From CBDCFV01 sp965203835 (GTDB lineage: Bacteria; Chloroflexota; Dehalococcoidia; Lucifugimonadales; UBA3495), in NCBI GenBank assembly GCA_965203835.1, contig OZ241919.1, positions 3,038,001-3,102,000 of the forward strand: a stretch of 64,000 bases of DNA, given 5' to 3'. Below, in pieces: positions 41,629-50,045 of this stretch. A program made the position numbers and the translations under genes. Below the pieces are notes generated by a model. The model made no database searches. It saw only the letters and a list, made by a program, of their open reading frames with translations, and was not told the origin of the DNA. Each line of letters opens with the position of its first letter. Position 1 is the stretch's first letter.

Positions 41629-42435
41629 ATGAGGCGAGAAACGGAGATATTCCAAGTAGACGCGTTTACCGACCAACCCTACCAAGGGAACCCGGCCGGT
41701 GTTTGCATTCTGGGGGAGCCGGCCATCGACTCTTGGATGCAGCACGTGGCACGGGAAATGAACGTGTCGGAAACGGCTTTCCTGCTCAAGGCGGAAGAGG
41801 GGTACGACATTCGCTACTTCACTCCGCAAACGGAGGTCCCCATTTGTGGGCACGCCACCCTGTCGTCGGCCCACATACTGTGGGAACAGGGCCTGGTAGG
41901 CGCGGACGAAGCGATTGCTTTTCATGCCAAGGCCGGAGTCCTGCACGCGAGCAACGAGGACAGTTGGGTGTGCTTGGACTTCCCGGCGCGCCCGGTGAAG
42001 CCAGCAGACATGCCCGAGGGTTTGACAGAGGCGCTGGGAACAACTCCGAAGGACGTATACCGGATTGAAGCGGGCGGGTTCCTGGCCGAGCTTGAGTCGG
42101 ACGACGCGGTACGCGCGCTGCGCCCCAATTTCGAGTTAATGCGCCAAGGGGGATTCGGCGGAATAGTGGCGACGGCGAAAAGCACCTCGCCCTTGGTGGA
42201 CTTTATTTCTCGGTATTTCCACCCGGAAATCGGCATCAACGAGGACCCGGTGACCGGTGTGGCCCATTGCAGCCTCGCTCCCTTCTGGTCCGGGAAACTG
42301 GGCAAGGCCGAGTTGGACTGCTACCAAGCCTCGGCAAGGGGCGGGTTTCTGAAGGTGCGGGCGAAGAATGACAGGGTCGATATTCTTGGAAAGGCGGTAA
42401 CCGTCATCCGAGGGACCATTTTGTATAGCTTTTAA
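41629..42435 (+). CDS. PhzF family epimerase/isomerase-like protein
   Basis: A 268-aa PhzF-fold protein. VDAFTDQPYQGNPAGVCIL and EMNVSETAFLL (containing the family's catalytic Glu) are at the start. FTPQTEVPICGHATLSSAHILW follows (quoted here in parts: FTPQTEVPICGHA, LSSAHILW), then EDPVTGVAHCSLAPFW in the second half. Family members isomerise or epimerise small acids; PhzF itself acts in phenazine synthesis, but no phenazine genes are near. ATG at 41629 has GAGG upstream. Confidence 0.9.
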   Translation: MRRETEIFQVDAFTDQPYQGNPAGVCILGEPAIDSWMQHVAREMNVSETAFLLKAEEGYDIRYFTPQTEVPICGHATLSSAHILWEQGLVGADEAIAFHAKAGVLHASNEDSWVCLDFPARPVKPADMPEGLTEALGTTPKDVYRIEAGGFLAELESDDAVRALRPNFELMRQGGFGGIVATAKSTSPLVDFISRYFHPEIGINEDPVTGVAHCSLAPFWSGKLGKAELDCYQASARGGFLKVRAKNDRVDILGKAVTVIRGTILYSF

Positions 42436-42448
42436 CGGAGGTTAATTC

Positions 42449-43039
42449 ATGACTACCAACCCAACGGACCCCAATCAAGTACGACTTACCGGCGAAAACT
42501 CCTTCATACGTTTGGCTCAAGAAGAGGGCGGGCCGTCGTCCACCAGGGTGAGTCACTGGCGAATACTGCTGTCTCCCGCCGGGCCGGGCCATGTGCTGTA
42601 CATCAAAAGCGACCTTCATGACGACGAAGTCAGGATATACTCGGACAACATCGGTCTTGCCCGCTGGTTGCAGGGGGAGATAGAGTCGATGCTATTCCCG
42701 GAGTTCGCCGACGAGGACACGCCGGTGATTGCGGCGGAGTTCATCAAGTCGGGCGACGGGCGGTCATACTGGACCGAGACGGTCGAAAGCAGCGAAGAGC
42801 TGATTGAGCTGACCTGGTACGACTTCGGCGAGCCCTTTATGCTGGTTTCCCCCGCCAACAGTACCCCGGGCAGGGCCCACGGCGTTTACAGTTGCTTCAT
42901 GCCCGCTCGCAGGGCGCAGATAACCTGCAACGGCGATGTGGCGGAAGGGAACGTATACCAGGAGATGAGGGGAGACAGAGTCAGCAGCACCGCCTGCCTG
43001 GCTTGGTCGGAGACCTGGGTGAAACCCTACGACGCTTAA
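42449..43039 (+). CDS. Conserved-looking protein of unknown function
   Basis: A 196-aa soluble, acidic protein with mixed alpha-beta character (FIRLAQEEGGPSSTRVSHWR, VLYIKSDLHDDEVRIYSDNI, LARWLQGEIESMLFPEF). No family recognised. A GGAGG ribosome site and a 13-base gap after phzF indicate co-transcription with it. Confidence 0.6.
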   Translation: MTTNPTDPNQVRLTGENSFIRLAQEEGGPSSTRVSHWRILLSPAGPGHVLYIKSDLHDDEVRIYSDNIGLARWLQGEIESMLFPEFADEDTPVIAAEFIKSGDGRSYWTETVESSEELIELTWYDFGEPFMLVSPANSTPGRAHGVYSCFMPARRAQITCNGDVAEGNVYQEMRGDRVSSTACLAWSETWVKPYDA

Positions 43040-43086
43040 TATACTCCGCAGCCCGAACAAAGCCGAAGTCTTGGAGGACTGACGAT

Positions 43087-43749
43087 ATGACGACCGAGCA
43101 ACTGCCCGACGACGCGCCGGGGACGGCGTTATTCCCGGAGTTCGAAACCCAGATATACGAGTGGGCATCCCTGGAAGTAGCAGGGCTTACCGATGAGGAA
43201 CTGGACTTCGAGTCCGACCGGTGGGGTTGGAGCGGCTGGAGCATCCGCCGCAACCTGAGCCACATGGCAAGCGGCGACTTCCGCTGGTTCTGGCAGCGGT
43301 GGGGCAAGACTCTGTATCCGGACGGACTGCCCAACGGCGAGGAGCTGGACCGGATTGTGGAATCGCCGCACGACCGGCGTCTTGACGAGAACGTTTACTG
43401 GGAAATCGACACTATTCTACAGATGCTGCGCCGGGCGCAGGCCCTTTGGTGGACGGTGATTTCCGCCGAGACGGTGGGATCACTACAGGCTAAAGAGATC
43501 GAGTTGGACAACAACGGGGTGATGGTGAACTACCCGCAGTTGTTCCCCAGGGGACTGCGGGAAAACCCCAACGATTCATCCAAGATTTTCGCCAGCTTGG
43601 AGAACACGATCCGTCACCGGTACTTCGAGCATACGACCCATCTGTACAACATCCAGAGGTTGAAGAGGGCGCAGGGACTGGAGACGGCAGTGGAACTTCC
43701 GGAGGTGGGTTACTTCACTATGCCGGACTGGGACAGGAGCGAACCTTAG
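43087..43749 (+). CDS. DinB-superfamily protein
   Basis: A 220-aa four-helix-bundle protein. WSGWSIRRNLSHMASGDFRW supplies the first His, and RHRYFEHTTHLYNIQRLK the later His pair typical of DinB_2-like metal sites. DinB-fold proteins include thiol-dependent transferases and proteins with no known activity. TTGGAGG precedes the ATG at 43087. Third gene of the phzF unit. Confidence 0.7.
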   Translation: MTTEQLPDDAPGTALFPEFETQIYEWASLEVAGLTDEELDFESDRWGWSGWSIRRNLSHMASGDFRWFWQRWGKTLYPDGLPNGEELDRIVESPHDRRLDENVYWEIDTILQMLRRAQALWWTVISAETVGSLQAKEIELDNNGVMVNYPQLFPRGLRENPNDSSKIFASLENTIRHRYFEHTTHLYNIQRLKRAQGLETAVELPEVGYFTMPDWDRSEP

Positions 43750-43777
43750 CGGGTTCCGTCAGTTACCCGCTTCCAGA

Positions 43778-44947
43778 CTACCAGCCGGGGTCGCTGGGGC
43801 GGACGCCCAGCAAGGCCTGCCCGGCTGAGTCGAAGTTGGAGGGCAGGCCGCTGACATGCTGCACCGCTACGTGAACGTCCCGGAAGAACCGCTCCAAGGG
43901 ATGCCTGCGATGTATGGCGTTGGTCCCGGCGGCGTGAAAGAGAAGGTCTATGGCCTTGACCGACTCTCTCATGGCGTTGGTGACGGCCAGCCTGGCCCGG
44001 GCTATTTCGGGGCCGGGATCGGGATTTCCGGCGCATACCGCATCCCAAGCGGCTCCGACGGCGTCGAACACGTAAGCCCTCGCGCTGCCGATCATGGCCT
44101 CCGCCTCGGCCACCTTGGTCTGCACTATGGGGCGGTCCCTGAGATGGGTGTCGGACATGGTGGTGCCCGCACCGGTGGCCAACTCTATGAAGGCGTCCAT
44201 TGCGCCCCGGGCCATCCCCAGGGTGTTGCCGGCTATGGGAGTCCATGCGGCCACCAAGGTAAACCGGGGGTGGTACAGGGGGCCTTGCTCGTGGGCGGGA
44301 TTGAATAGGGCGTAACTGTGCTCTTCGGGCACAAAAACGTCGGTCAACTCAAAGTCGTGGCTGCCCGTGGCCCGCAGGCCCACAACCGCCCAAGTGTCAT
44401 GAAGGACGGCGGCTTCAGCGGGCGCCAGCAGAGTGCGGATCTGGGGAGTGCCGTCCGGGTTGGTAAGGGGGCCGTTGGCGTCAACCAATTTACAGGTGCA
44501 CAACAGCCAGTTGGCGTGGTGCACCCCGCTGGCGTAGTCCCATTGGCCCCGCAGACGGTAACCGCCGTCCACGACTAAGGCCTCGCCTTGGGGGCGTATG
44601 GAACCGGCCATGCGGAAGTCGGGCGGTTGGCCGAACATGGCCCGCCCCACGTCCGCTGTGAGCCATCCGGCGAAGAGAGAGCAGGAACTGGACAGCATGG
44701 CGCACCAGCCCACGGACCCGTCCACCCTAGATAGCTCTTCGATCACCCGGAAAGAAGTGAGAGGATCGGACTCCGGGCCGCCCATCGAACGCGGCAACGC
44801 CAGTTGAAACAGCCCGGCTTCATTGAGTTGCCGGGCCAGTTCCGGTGGCAAGCGGTTACCGGAGTCCAGCTCTTCCCGGTATTGACGGATTGTCGGCTTC
44901 AAGGCAATGGCGTTGGCGATGAAGTCTTGGTGAGCCGCGTTGACCAT
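43778..44947 (-). CDS. Flavin-dependent monooxygenase / acyl-CoA dehydrogenase-like (group D, HsaA/DszC type)
   Basis: A 389-aa protein of the acyl-CoA dehydrogenase fold. ARQLNEAGLFQLALPRSMGG, SRVDGSVGWCAMLSSSC, LRGQWDYASGVHHANWLLC and VVGLRATGSHDFELTDVFVP match the HsaA/HpaB/DszC monooxygenase-type branch, and FHAAGTNAIHRRHPLERFFRD its C-terminus. These enzymes use reduced flavin to hydroxylate aromatic or heterocyclic substrates. No flavin reductase is adjacent. Conversion to a true dehydrogenase is possible. Confidence 0.86.
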   Translation of the reverse strand: MVNAAHQDFIANAIALKPTIRQYREELDSGNRLPPELARQLNEAGLFQLALPRSMGGPESDPLTSFRVIEELSRVDGSVGWCAMLSSSCSLFAGWLTADVGRAMFGQPPDFRMAGSIRPQGEALVVDGGYRLRGQWDYASGVHHANWLLCTCKLVDANGPLTNPDGTPQIRTLLAPAEAAVLHDTWAVVGLRATGSHDFELTDVFVPEEHSYALFNPAHEQGPLYHPRFTLVAAWTPIAGNTLGMARGAMDAFIELATGAGTTMSDTHLRDRPIVQTKVAEAEAMIGSARAYVFDAVGAAWDAVCAGNPDPGPEIARARLAVTNAMRESVKAIDLLFHAAGTNAIHRRHPLERFFRDVHVAVQHVSGLPSNFDSAGQALLGVRPSDPGW

Positions 44948-44994
44948 GGTGTTTCTCTCTCCGCCGTTGCCCCGAAGCGTCTTACCGGTTGTGG

Positions 44995-45984
44995 TTAAGC
45001 CGAGCTACACGCCACGCTGATGACGCTGGTGGCGCTTTCTGGCAGGGGGTGTTCCCGCCAGCTTGCGCCGCCGTCGTGAGTGCCGAATACCTGTCCCTTG
45101 CGGGTGCAGAAGTACACCTGATCGGGTTGCGCGGCATTGATGGCCACTCCGAAGGTGGTGCTCTGCGGGCTGATGCCCTTGTCGAACCGCTCCCAAGTTT
45201 CTCCCAGGTCGGTGGTGCGCAGCACGCCGCCCTCTTCGCTGCCGAAGTTCAACCCTACGCAGGCGTACAGGGTGTTGGGGTCATCGGGAGCCGCTTGAAC
45301 GCCGCGGGAATACTGGATGTTGGAGAACCGCTCGAACTGGCAGTTTTCCCAGTTTTCGCCCCGGTCACGGGTGCGCCACACGCCGACGCGGTTGGATATG
45401 AACACCGCGCTGGAATCGGACCCGCCAACGGCCACGCCGTGCAAGTCCATCAGGTCCACGTCTCCGGCGAAGTTCTTGTTCATTATTCGCCAGGACTTGC
45501 CCGCATCGGAACTATAAGCAGCGCCGCCAACCTCCAATGCGGCGTACATGTTATCGGGGTTGGCCGCCTCGATGCCTATACCGAGGATGCGGGTGGCGAA
45601 AGCCATCTGCACTTGGTCGGGGTTGGATATGGTGGCCTGATATACCCAGTTCTCTCCGCCGTCGTCGCTCCGGAATACCTCGCTGCCCTCGGTGCCCAGG
45701 AACATGATATTCGAGTCGTTGGGGTGGTACTTGATGGACCATATGTGGCGGCCTTCGGGCATGTTCATCCGCTCCCAGTTGTCCCCACGGTCCTTGCTGC
45801 GGTAGATGCCGCGCTGGGTTCCGGCGAATACTACTTCAGGGTTTTCGGGATGAATCGCGATGGCCCGCGCTTGGGCCGCCGGGGCCATGCCGCGGGTAAG
45901 ATTTTCCCAACGGGAGTCGTTAGCCTCTTTCCGGTACAGGCCGCTGGCTTCCGCGCCAACGTATATCAAGGTGTTGTCCGCCAT
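44995..45984 (-). CDS. BNR/WD40-like beta-propeller protein (Ycf48/sialidase-repeat type)
   Basis: A 329-aa protein made of repeated BNR units, each with SxDxGxxW-like sequence: GIYRSKDRGDNWERM, VFRSDDGGENWVYQ, AYSSDAGKSWRIM, VWRTRDRGENWENC, VLRTTDLGETWERF, VFGTHDGGASWREH. Six to seven blades form a propeller. No signal peptide is evident. The ATG at 45984 is chosen since GGAGG lies 8 bases before it. Function unknown; such proteins often act as assembly factors or scaffolds. Confidence 0.85.
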   Translation of the reverse strand: MADNTLIYVGAEASGLYRKEANDSRWENLTRGMAPAAQARAIAIHPENPEVVFAGTQRGIYRSKDRGDNWERMNMPEGRHIWSIKYHPNDSNIMFLGTEGSEVFRSDDGGENWVYQATISNPDQVQMAFATRILGIGIEAANPDNMYAALEVGGAAYSSDAGKSWRIMNKNFAGDVDLMDLHGVAVGGSDSSAVFISNRVGVWRTRDRGENWENCQFERFSNIQYSRGVQAAPDDPNTLYACVGLNFGSEEGGVLRTTDLGETWERFDKGISPQSTTFGVAINAAQPDQVYFCTRKGQVFGTHDGGASWREHPLPESATSVISVACSSA

Positions 45985-46187
45985 CGTCATTACCTCCAAG
46001 TCTGCAAAATCCCTGTTCAGGACGACGAGCCAAGACGAAAAAGCTATCTGCCGCCTCCTGAGTGTATCGTAATTTCACCAGACGGCCCCACGCTTGTCAA
46101 TCTGTGGATTTCGTCGGCTGACGGGGCTTGGACGAACGGTAAGCGGAGTGAGAGAAGCTGGTTGCTTCAGGCAACTTGCCGAAGGAA

Positions 46188-46889
46188 TCAGCCTTCCCTG
46201 GCCAATACCAGCGCCCATACCGATGCCGCTCCGGCGGCCTTCAGAACGGAGGCGCAAGCGGACAGGGTACTGCCGGTGGTGGCCACGTCGTCAATGAGGA
46301 TGAGCCTTCGCCCGGTCATATCATTCTTGCACTGGAAGCTGTCGGATACGTTTTCCCGGCGTCGCTCGCGGGAGACGGTCCGGACTTGAGGTCCGGAATC
46401 TCTGGCGCGAATAAGGGCACCTGCGTTGACCGGGAGGCCAGTCCGTTTCGATAACTCCTTGGCCAGCAACTCAGACTGATTGTAGCCGCGCTCTCGAAGC
46501 CGCCGAGGGTGCAGGCTCACTGGAACAAGCTCCTCTCCCGGTATGGAATGAGATTTCATGAAATTCGCCAGAAGCTCAGCCAACTGCGGAGCAGCAGCCC
46601 TGATACCGCGATACTTCAGGGCGTGGACGGCTTCACGGAGAGGTCCTTCCATGAGATAGGGCGCACGCAGGCCGTCGAACCCCGGGGCAATGCCGGAGCA
46701 CCACCGGCACAGAGAACGGGCGTTGGGCTCGGCACAGACGCGGCAGTAAGGCGTCTTGAGGCGCGGCAGGTTGTCGGCGCAGTCTTGGCACAACAGCTTG
46801 CCTTCCCGCCGGCATCCCAAGCAGCTCAAGGGGAACAGCAGGTCCAAAGCCAGCTTGGGCAACTGCATCAAGACAGTAGTAAGCGGCAA
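46188..46889 (-). CDS. ComF family phosphoribosyltransferase-like protein
   Basis: A 233-aa protein. The N-terminus has a four-Cys zinc finger pair (CLGCRREGKLLCQDC, YCRVCAEPNARSLCRWC), then the ComF PRTase domain with GYNQSELLAKELSKRTG and the PRPP loop LILIDDVATTGSTL near 205. ComF proteins help single-stranded DNA handling during uptake or recombination. It is 25 bases after the Nudix gene, same strand, so probably co-transcribed. Confidence 0.92.
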   Translation of the reverse strand: MPLTTVLMQLPKLALDLLFPLSCLGCRREGKLLCQDCADNLPRLKTPYCRVCAEPNARSLCRWCSGIAPGFDGLRAPYLMEGPLREAVHALKYRGIRAAAPQLAELLANFMKSHSIPGEELVPVSLHPRRLRERGYNQSELLAKELSKRTGLPVNAGALIRARDSGPQVRTVSRERRRENVSDSFQCKNDMTGRRLILIDDVATTGSTLSACASVLKAAGAASVWALVLAREG

Positions 46890-46914
46890 GCGGTCTCCAA
46901 CGAGGAAAGGCTTT

Positions 46915-47412
46915 TTACATCTGGCTATTCCGGGCGCGCCACCGGGACCAGATTTGACCGTCCCTTGGAAATGCCAAGGGAGGCAAGTCCTGGTCTCCGA
47001 AGAAGCCCACGTCCAGGGTCTCGGGCCCCAACGTCAGCGCTCCGCCCAGTTCGACGGCGGAGTAGGCGGCCACCATTACGGCTTGGCCTTCCTCCGAGAA
47101 GAGGCCGATCAACTCCTTGACTTCCACTTCCAGTCCGGTTTCCTCCCACACCTCTCTGACGGCGGCTTTCTCCACCACCTCACCACGGTCGACATAGCCT
47201 CCGGGAAGGCTCCACAGGCCATAACCCGGCTCGTTGCCGCGTTGGACCAGCAATAGTGTATCGCCCCGTTCGACGATGCAGATAGCGGCTACCTTGGGGT
47301 CGTAGAAGACCACCCGACCGCATTCCGGGCAACTGGGGCGTTGTCTGCCCGCGACTTCCTTAGCCTCAAGAGGTGCGGCGCAGGACGGGCAAAACCTGTC
47401 GTTGGGCGTCAT
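46915..47412 (-). CDS. Nudix hydrolase with N-terminal zinc ribbon
   Basis: A 165-aa protein. Residues 8-32 are a zinc ribbon (CPSCAAPLE...CPECGRV), followed by FYDPKVAAICIV as in NudC-related proteins. The Nudix box GGYVDRGEVVEKAAVREVWE-ETGLEV is complete (Gx5Ex7REUxEExGU). It hydrolyses a nucleoside diphosphate linked to another moiety, possibly NADH, but the family's NAD-specific SQPWPFPxS motif is absent. Confidence 0.92.
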   Translation of the reverse strand: MTPNDRFCPSCAAPLEAKEVAGRQRPSCPECGRVVFYDPKVAAICIVERGDTLLLVQRGNEPGYGLWSLPGGYVDRGEVVEKAAVREVWEETGLEVEVKELIGLFSEEGQAVMVAAYSAVELGGALTLGPETLDVGFFGDQDLPPLAFPRDGQIWSRWRARNSQM

Positions 47413-47511
47413 AACTTCCCCATCATACCATCATGGGCTATTATGTCTCATGGACGTTCGGCGCATGTCGATTGTCCTGAAAGGAATCCCGTCAACCGGA
47501 GGCTTCAGCAT

Positions 47512-48906
47512 ATGTCAAGCAACCACGAATCGCTGACCGAGGAACTGGCGGCTTATATAAGCTCGGTCAAGTATGAAGATATGCCGGAGGATATGCTTTT
47601 CCGTGCCAAGGAGGCGGTTATCGACGGCATCGGCGTTACCCTGTCGGGTTATTCGGCCGACTGCACCGAGTTGGTCCGGCGATACATCGACACCCTTGGC
47701 GTCAATGGCAAATCAACTGTAATGGGCAGCGGCGCTACTCTCCCCGCAGAGTATGCCGCCTTGGCCAACGGCGTGGGGGGGCACGCGCTGGACTTTGACG
47801 ACACCCAGATTTCGGAGTTGCCCGACCGGGTGTACGGACTGTTGACTCACCCTACCACGCCCGTCCTCTCCGCTGCAGTGCCTGTTGCTGAGGAAGTTGA
47901 CGCCAGCGGCCGGGACCTGCTGACGGCTTATTCCTGCGGGGTAGAAGTCGCCTGCAAAATGGCTGAGGCCATCAACCCATACCATTATCGGAACGGCTTT
48001 CACTCCACGGGCACCATCGGCATATTCGGGGCGGCCGCGGCGGCGGCGAAATTGTACGACCTGGATACGGACACCATCCGTCATGCCCTGGGCATCGCGG
48101 CGAGCAAGAGCGCCGGAATACGAGCGGCCTTTGGCACCATGACCAAACCCTACCACGCCGGTGCCGCGGCGCAAGGCGGCATAGTGGCCGCCCAACTGGC
48201 CCGGATGGGCTACCGCACGGCGCCGGAGGCGCTGGACGGGCCTTGGGGGTTTTTCCAGGTTGCCGGCAGCGGGGTGGATGCCGAAGCCATACAGGGCAAG
48301 CTGGGCAACCCGTATTCGCTGGTGGACCCGGGGGTGTCGATCAAACCCTATCCCTGCGGTTCATTGGCCCACCCGTCGATGGACGCTATGGTCGACCTGC
48401 TCCGGGAACACGACGTGAAAGCGGACAACGTCGCCGCAGTGCGGTTGGGGACTACCTCCAACGTATTGGCGGCATTGCGGTATGCCGAGCCCGTCAACGA
48501 GTTGCAGGCCAAGTTCAGCATACCCTTCTGCATGGGGATACTGGTGCTGGAGGGACGCGGCGGCATCGAGCAGTTTACCGACGAGGTGGTGCTGCGGCCC
48601 GACGTGCGAGAGATGATGTCTCGGGTTACTCCCTACCTGCACGAGGGGCTTGAGGCCCTGGGGTTCCAGAGAATTCGCAGCTTGGTGGAGGTGGAGTTGC
48701 GGGATGGGACAGTCCTGTCCCAGGAGGCGACCTCTTCCCGAGGTACGCCGGAACGGCCCATGTCGCGGGACGAACTGGCGGACAAGTTCGGCGACTGCGC
48801 TCGCGGGTTGCTGTCGGAGACGGACCAAGCGAAGGTCATAGAGAGTATATACGGGTTGCAGGACCTGGGGTCGGTGACCGAGTTGACGTCGATGCTCAAG
48901 GGATGA
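47512..48906 (+). CDS. MmgE/PrpD family protein
   Basis: A 464-aa member of the MmgE/PrpD family (2-methylcitrate dehydratase and relatives such as cis-aconitate decarboxylase and iminodisuccinate epimerase). FRAKEAVIDGIGVTLSG, GVGGHALDFDDT, GFHSTGTIGIFGAAAAAAKL and FGTMTKPYHAGAAAQGGI are characteristic, as is KPYPCGSLAHPSMDAM. Methylcitrate synthase and lyase genes are not adjacent, so the substrate may be another tricarboxylic or amino acid. The ATG at 47512 has GGAGG 9 bases upstream. Confidence 0.9.
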   Translation: MSSNHESLTEELAAYISSVKYEDMPEDMLFRAKEAVIDGIGVTLSGYSADCTELVRRYIDTLGVNGKSTVMGSGATLPAEYAALANGVGGHALDFDDTQISELPDRVYGLLTHPTTPVLSAAVPVAEEVDASGRDLLTAYSCGVEVACKMAEAINPYHYRNGFHSTGTIGIFGAAAAAAKLYDLDTDTIRHALGIAASKSAGIRAAFGTMTKPYHAGAAAQGGIVAAQLARMGYRTAPEALDGPWGFFQVAGSGVDAEAIQGKLGNPYSLVDPGVSIKPYPCGSLAHPSMDAMVDLLREHDVKADNVAAVRLGTTSNVLAALRYAEPVNELQAKFSIPFCMGILVLEGRGGIEQFTDEVVLRPDVREMMSRVTPYLHEGLEALGFQRIRSLVEVELRDGTVLSQEATSSRGTPERPMSRDELADKFGDCARGLLSETDQAKVIESIYGLQDLGSVTELTSMLKG

Positions 48907-48958
48907 GCATCGACGGCGCCGAGTCGAGGCTAAGGGCCTTGGTCGGTTTCGCCGGCGT

Positions 48959-49903
48959 TTACCCTGCGATGCGAATCAACTCTTCCACTTCGTGTCTCAA
49001 CGGCATGGAGTCCTGCGCCCCGGACTTGGCAGCAGCCAATGCCCCGGCGGCGGCGGCGACACGGACCGCGTCCGTCAGGTCCTTTCCTTCGGACAGTGAC
49101 ACCGCCAAGGCGCCGTTAAATGCGTCGCCGGCGGCTACCGAGTCCACGGCCTCCACCGGGAAAGGCGGCATATAGTCCCCACCTTCCGCGGTCGCGTAGT
49201 ACACACCCTGGGCGCCGAGTTTTATTACCACCACGCCTATGCCCAGACCCAGAAGATGTCCCGCCGCTTGAACGGCAGAAGGCCTGTCCACCACCGGGAA
49301 GCCCACCAGTGCTTCGGCTTCCGTCTCGTTGGGAGTTATGACGGAGCAGCAGGAATAAAACTGGGAAGGAAAGTCCCGCACCGGGCCGGGGTCAAAAATA
49401 ACGGTTTTACCGTTGGCAAAGGCCTCGCGCGCCACCCGGAGGGACAACTCAACGGAGACCTCCAGTTGCAGCAACAGGGTTGATGCGTCATTCAAGGCTC
49501 GGCGTACTTGGTCAGCCTCCGCTTCGCCGCAAGTGGCGTTGGCCCCCAATACCTGAATAATGCGGTTTTCCGCCGATGAGTCTATTTCGATCACAGCGAT
49601 GCCTGTAGAGGTATCCGGGGTAACCCCCACTCCTGATACGTCTACCCCGTTTGACGCCAGCGACTCTTTCAATTGTTCACCGAAAACGTCGCTGCCAACT
49701 CTTCCAACCATGGCGGTCCGCGCACCCATCCGGGCGGCGGCCACCGCTTGGTTGGCTCCCTTTCCTCCAGGGTAAGTCAGAAACTTGTCGCCAACCACTG
49801 TCTCACCGGCTTGAGGAAAGCGATCGGTCATAGCGACCAGGTCAATGTTGATTCCACCCAGCACTACCACGCCACCGGGTGCAAGAGTCTCATTCTGCGT
49901 CAT
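48959..49903 (-). CDS. rbsK: Ribokinase (PfkB family sugar kinase)
   Basis: A 314-aa sugar kinase. GGINIDLVAMTDRFPQAGET, PGGKGANQAVAAARMGA (substrate site), TPNETEAEALVG and the catalytic anion-hole block DSVAAGDAFNGALAVSL near 255 match ribokinase closely. It phosphorylates ribose at O5. No ribose transporter is next to it; a role with nucleosides from the downstream deaminase/amidase cluster is possible. Confidence 0.92.
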   Translation of the reverse strand: MTQNETLAPGGVVVLGGINIDLVAMTDRFPQAGETVVGDKFLTYPGGKGANQAVAAARMGARTAMVGRVGSDVFGEQLKESLASNGVDVSGVGVTPDTSTGIAVIEIDSSAENRIIQVLGANATCGEAEADQVRRALNDASTLLLQLEVSVELSLRVAREAFANGKTVIFDPGPVRDFPSQFYSCCSVITPNETEAEALVGFPVVDRPSAVQAAGHLLGLGIGVVVIKLGAQGVYYATAEGGDYMPPFPVEAVDSVAAGDAFNGALAVSLSEGKDLTDAVRVAAAAGALAAAKSGAQDSMPLRHEVEELIRIAG

Positions 49904-50045
49904 AAAGCCTCAACGTCAAGGACAACTTGGTCTTCAACAGGGATTTTACACCCGTACAGTGCACTGCGGCATTAATTCCCATGACGGGTAACCCGTGACA
50001 GCGTATAATCACCGCAAACATCATCCAGTTGTCAAGGAGAAACGA

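Noticed and set aside
42892..43086. N-terminal extension of the DinB-like protein
   Set aside because: It overlaps the upstream gene out of frame, while ATG 43087 has a GGAGG site.
44989..46389. 466-codon plus-strand frame across the BNR and ComF genes
   Set aside because: It crosses two well-supported minus-strand genes and an intergenic gap and has no plausible domain.
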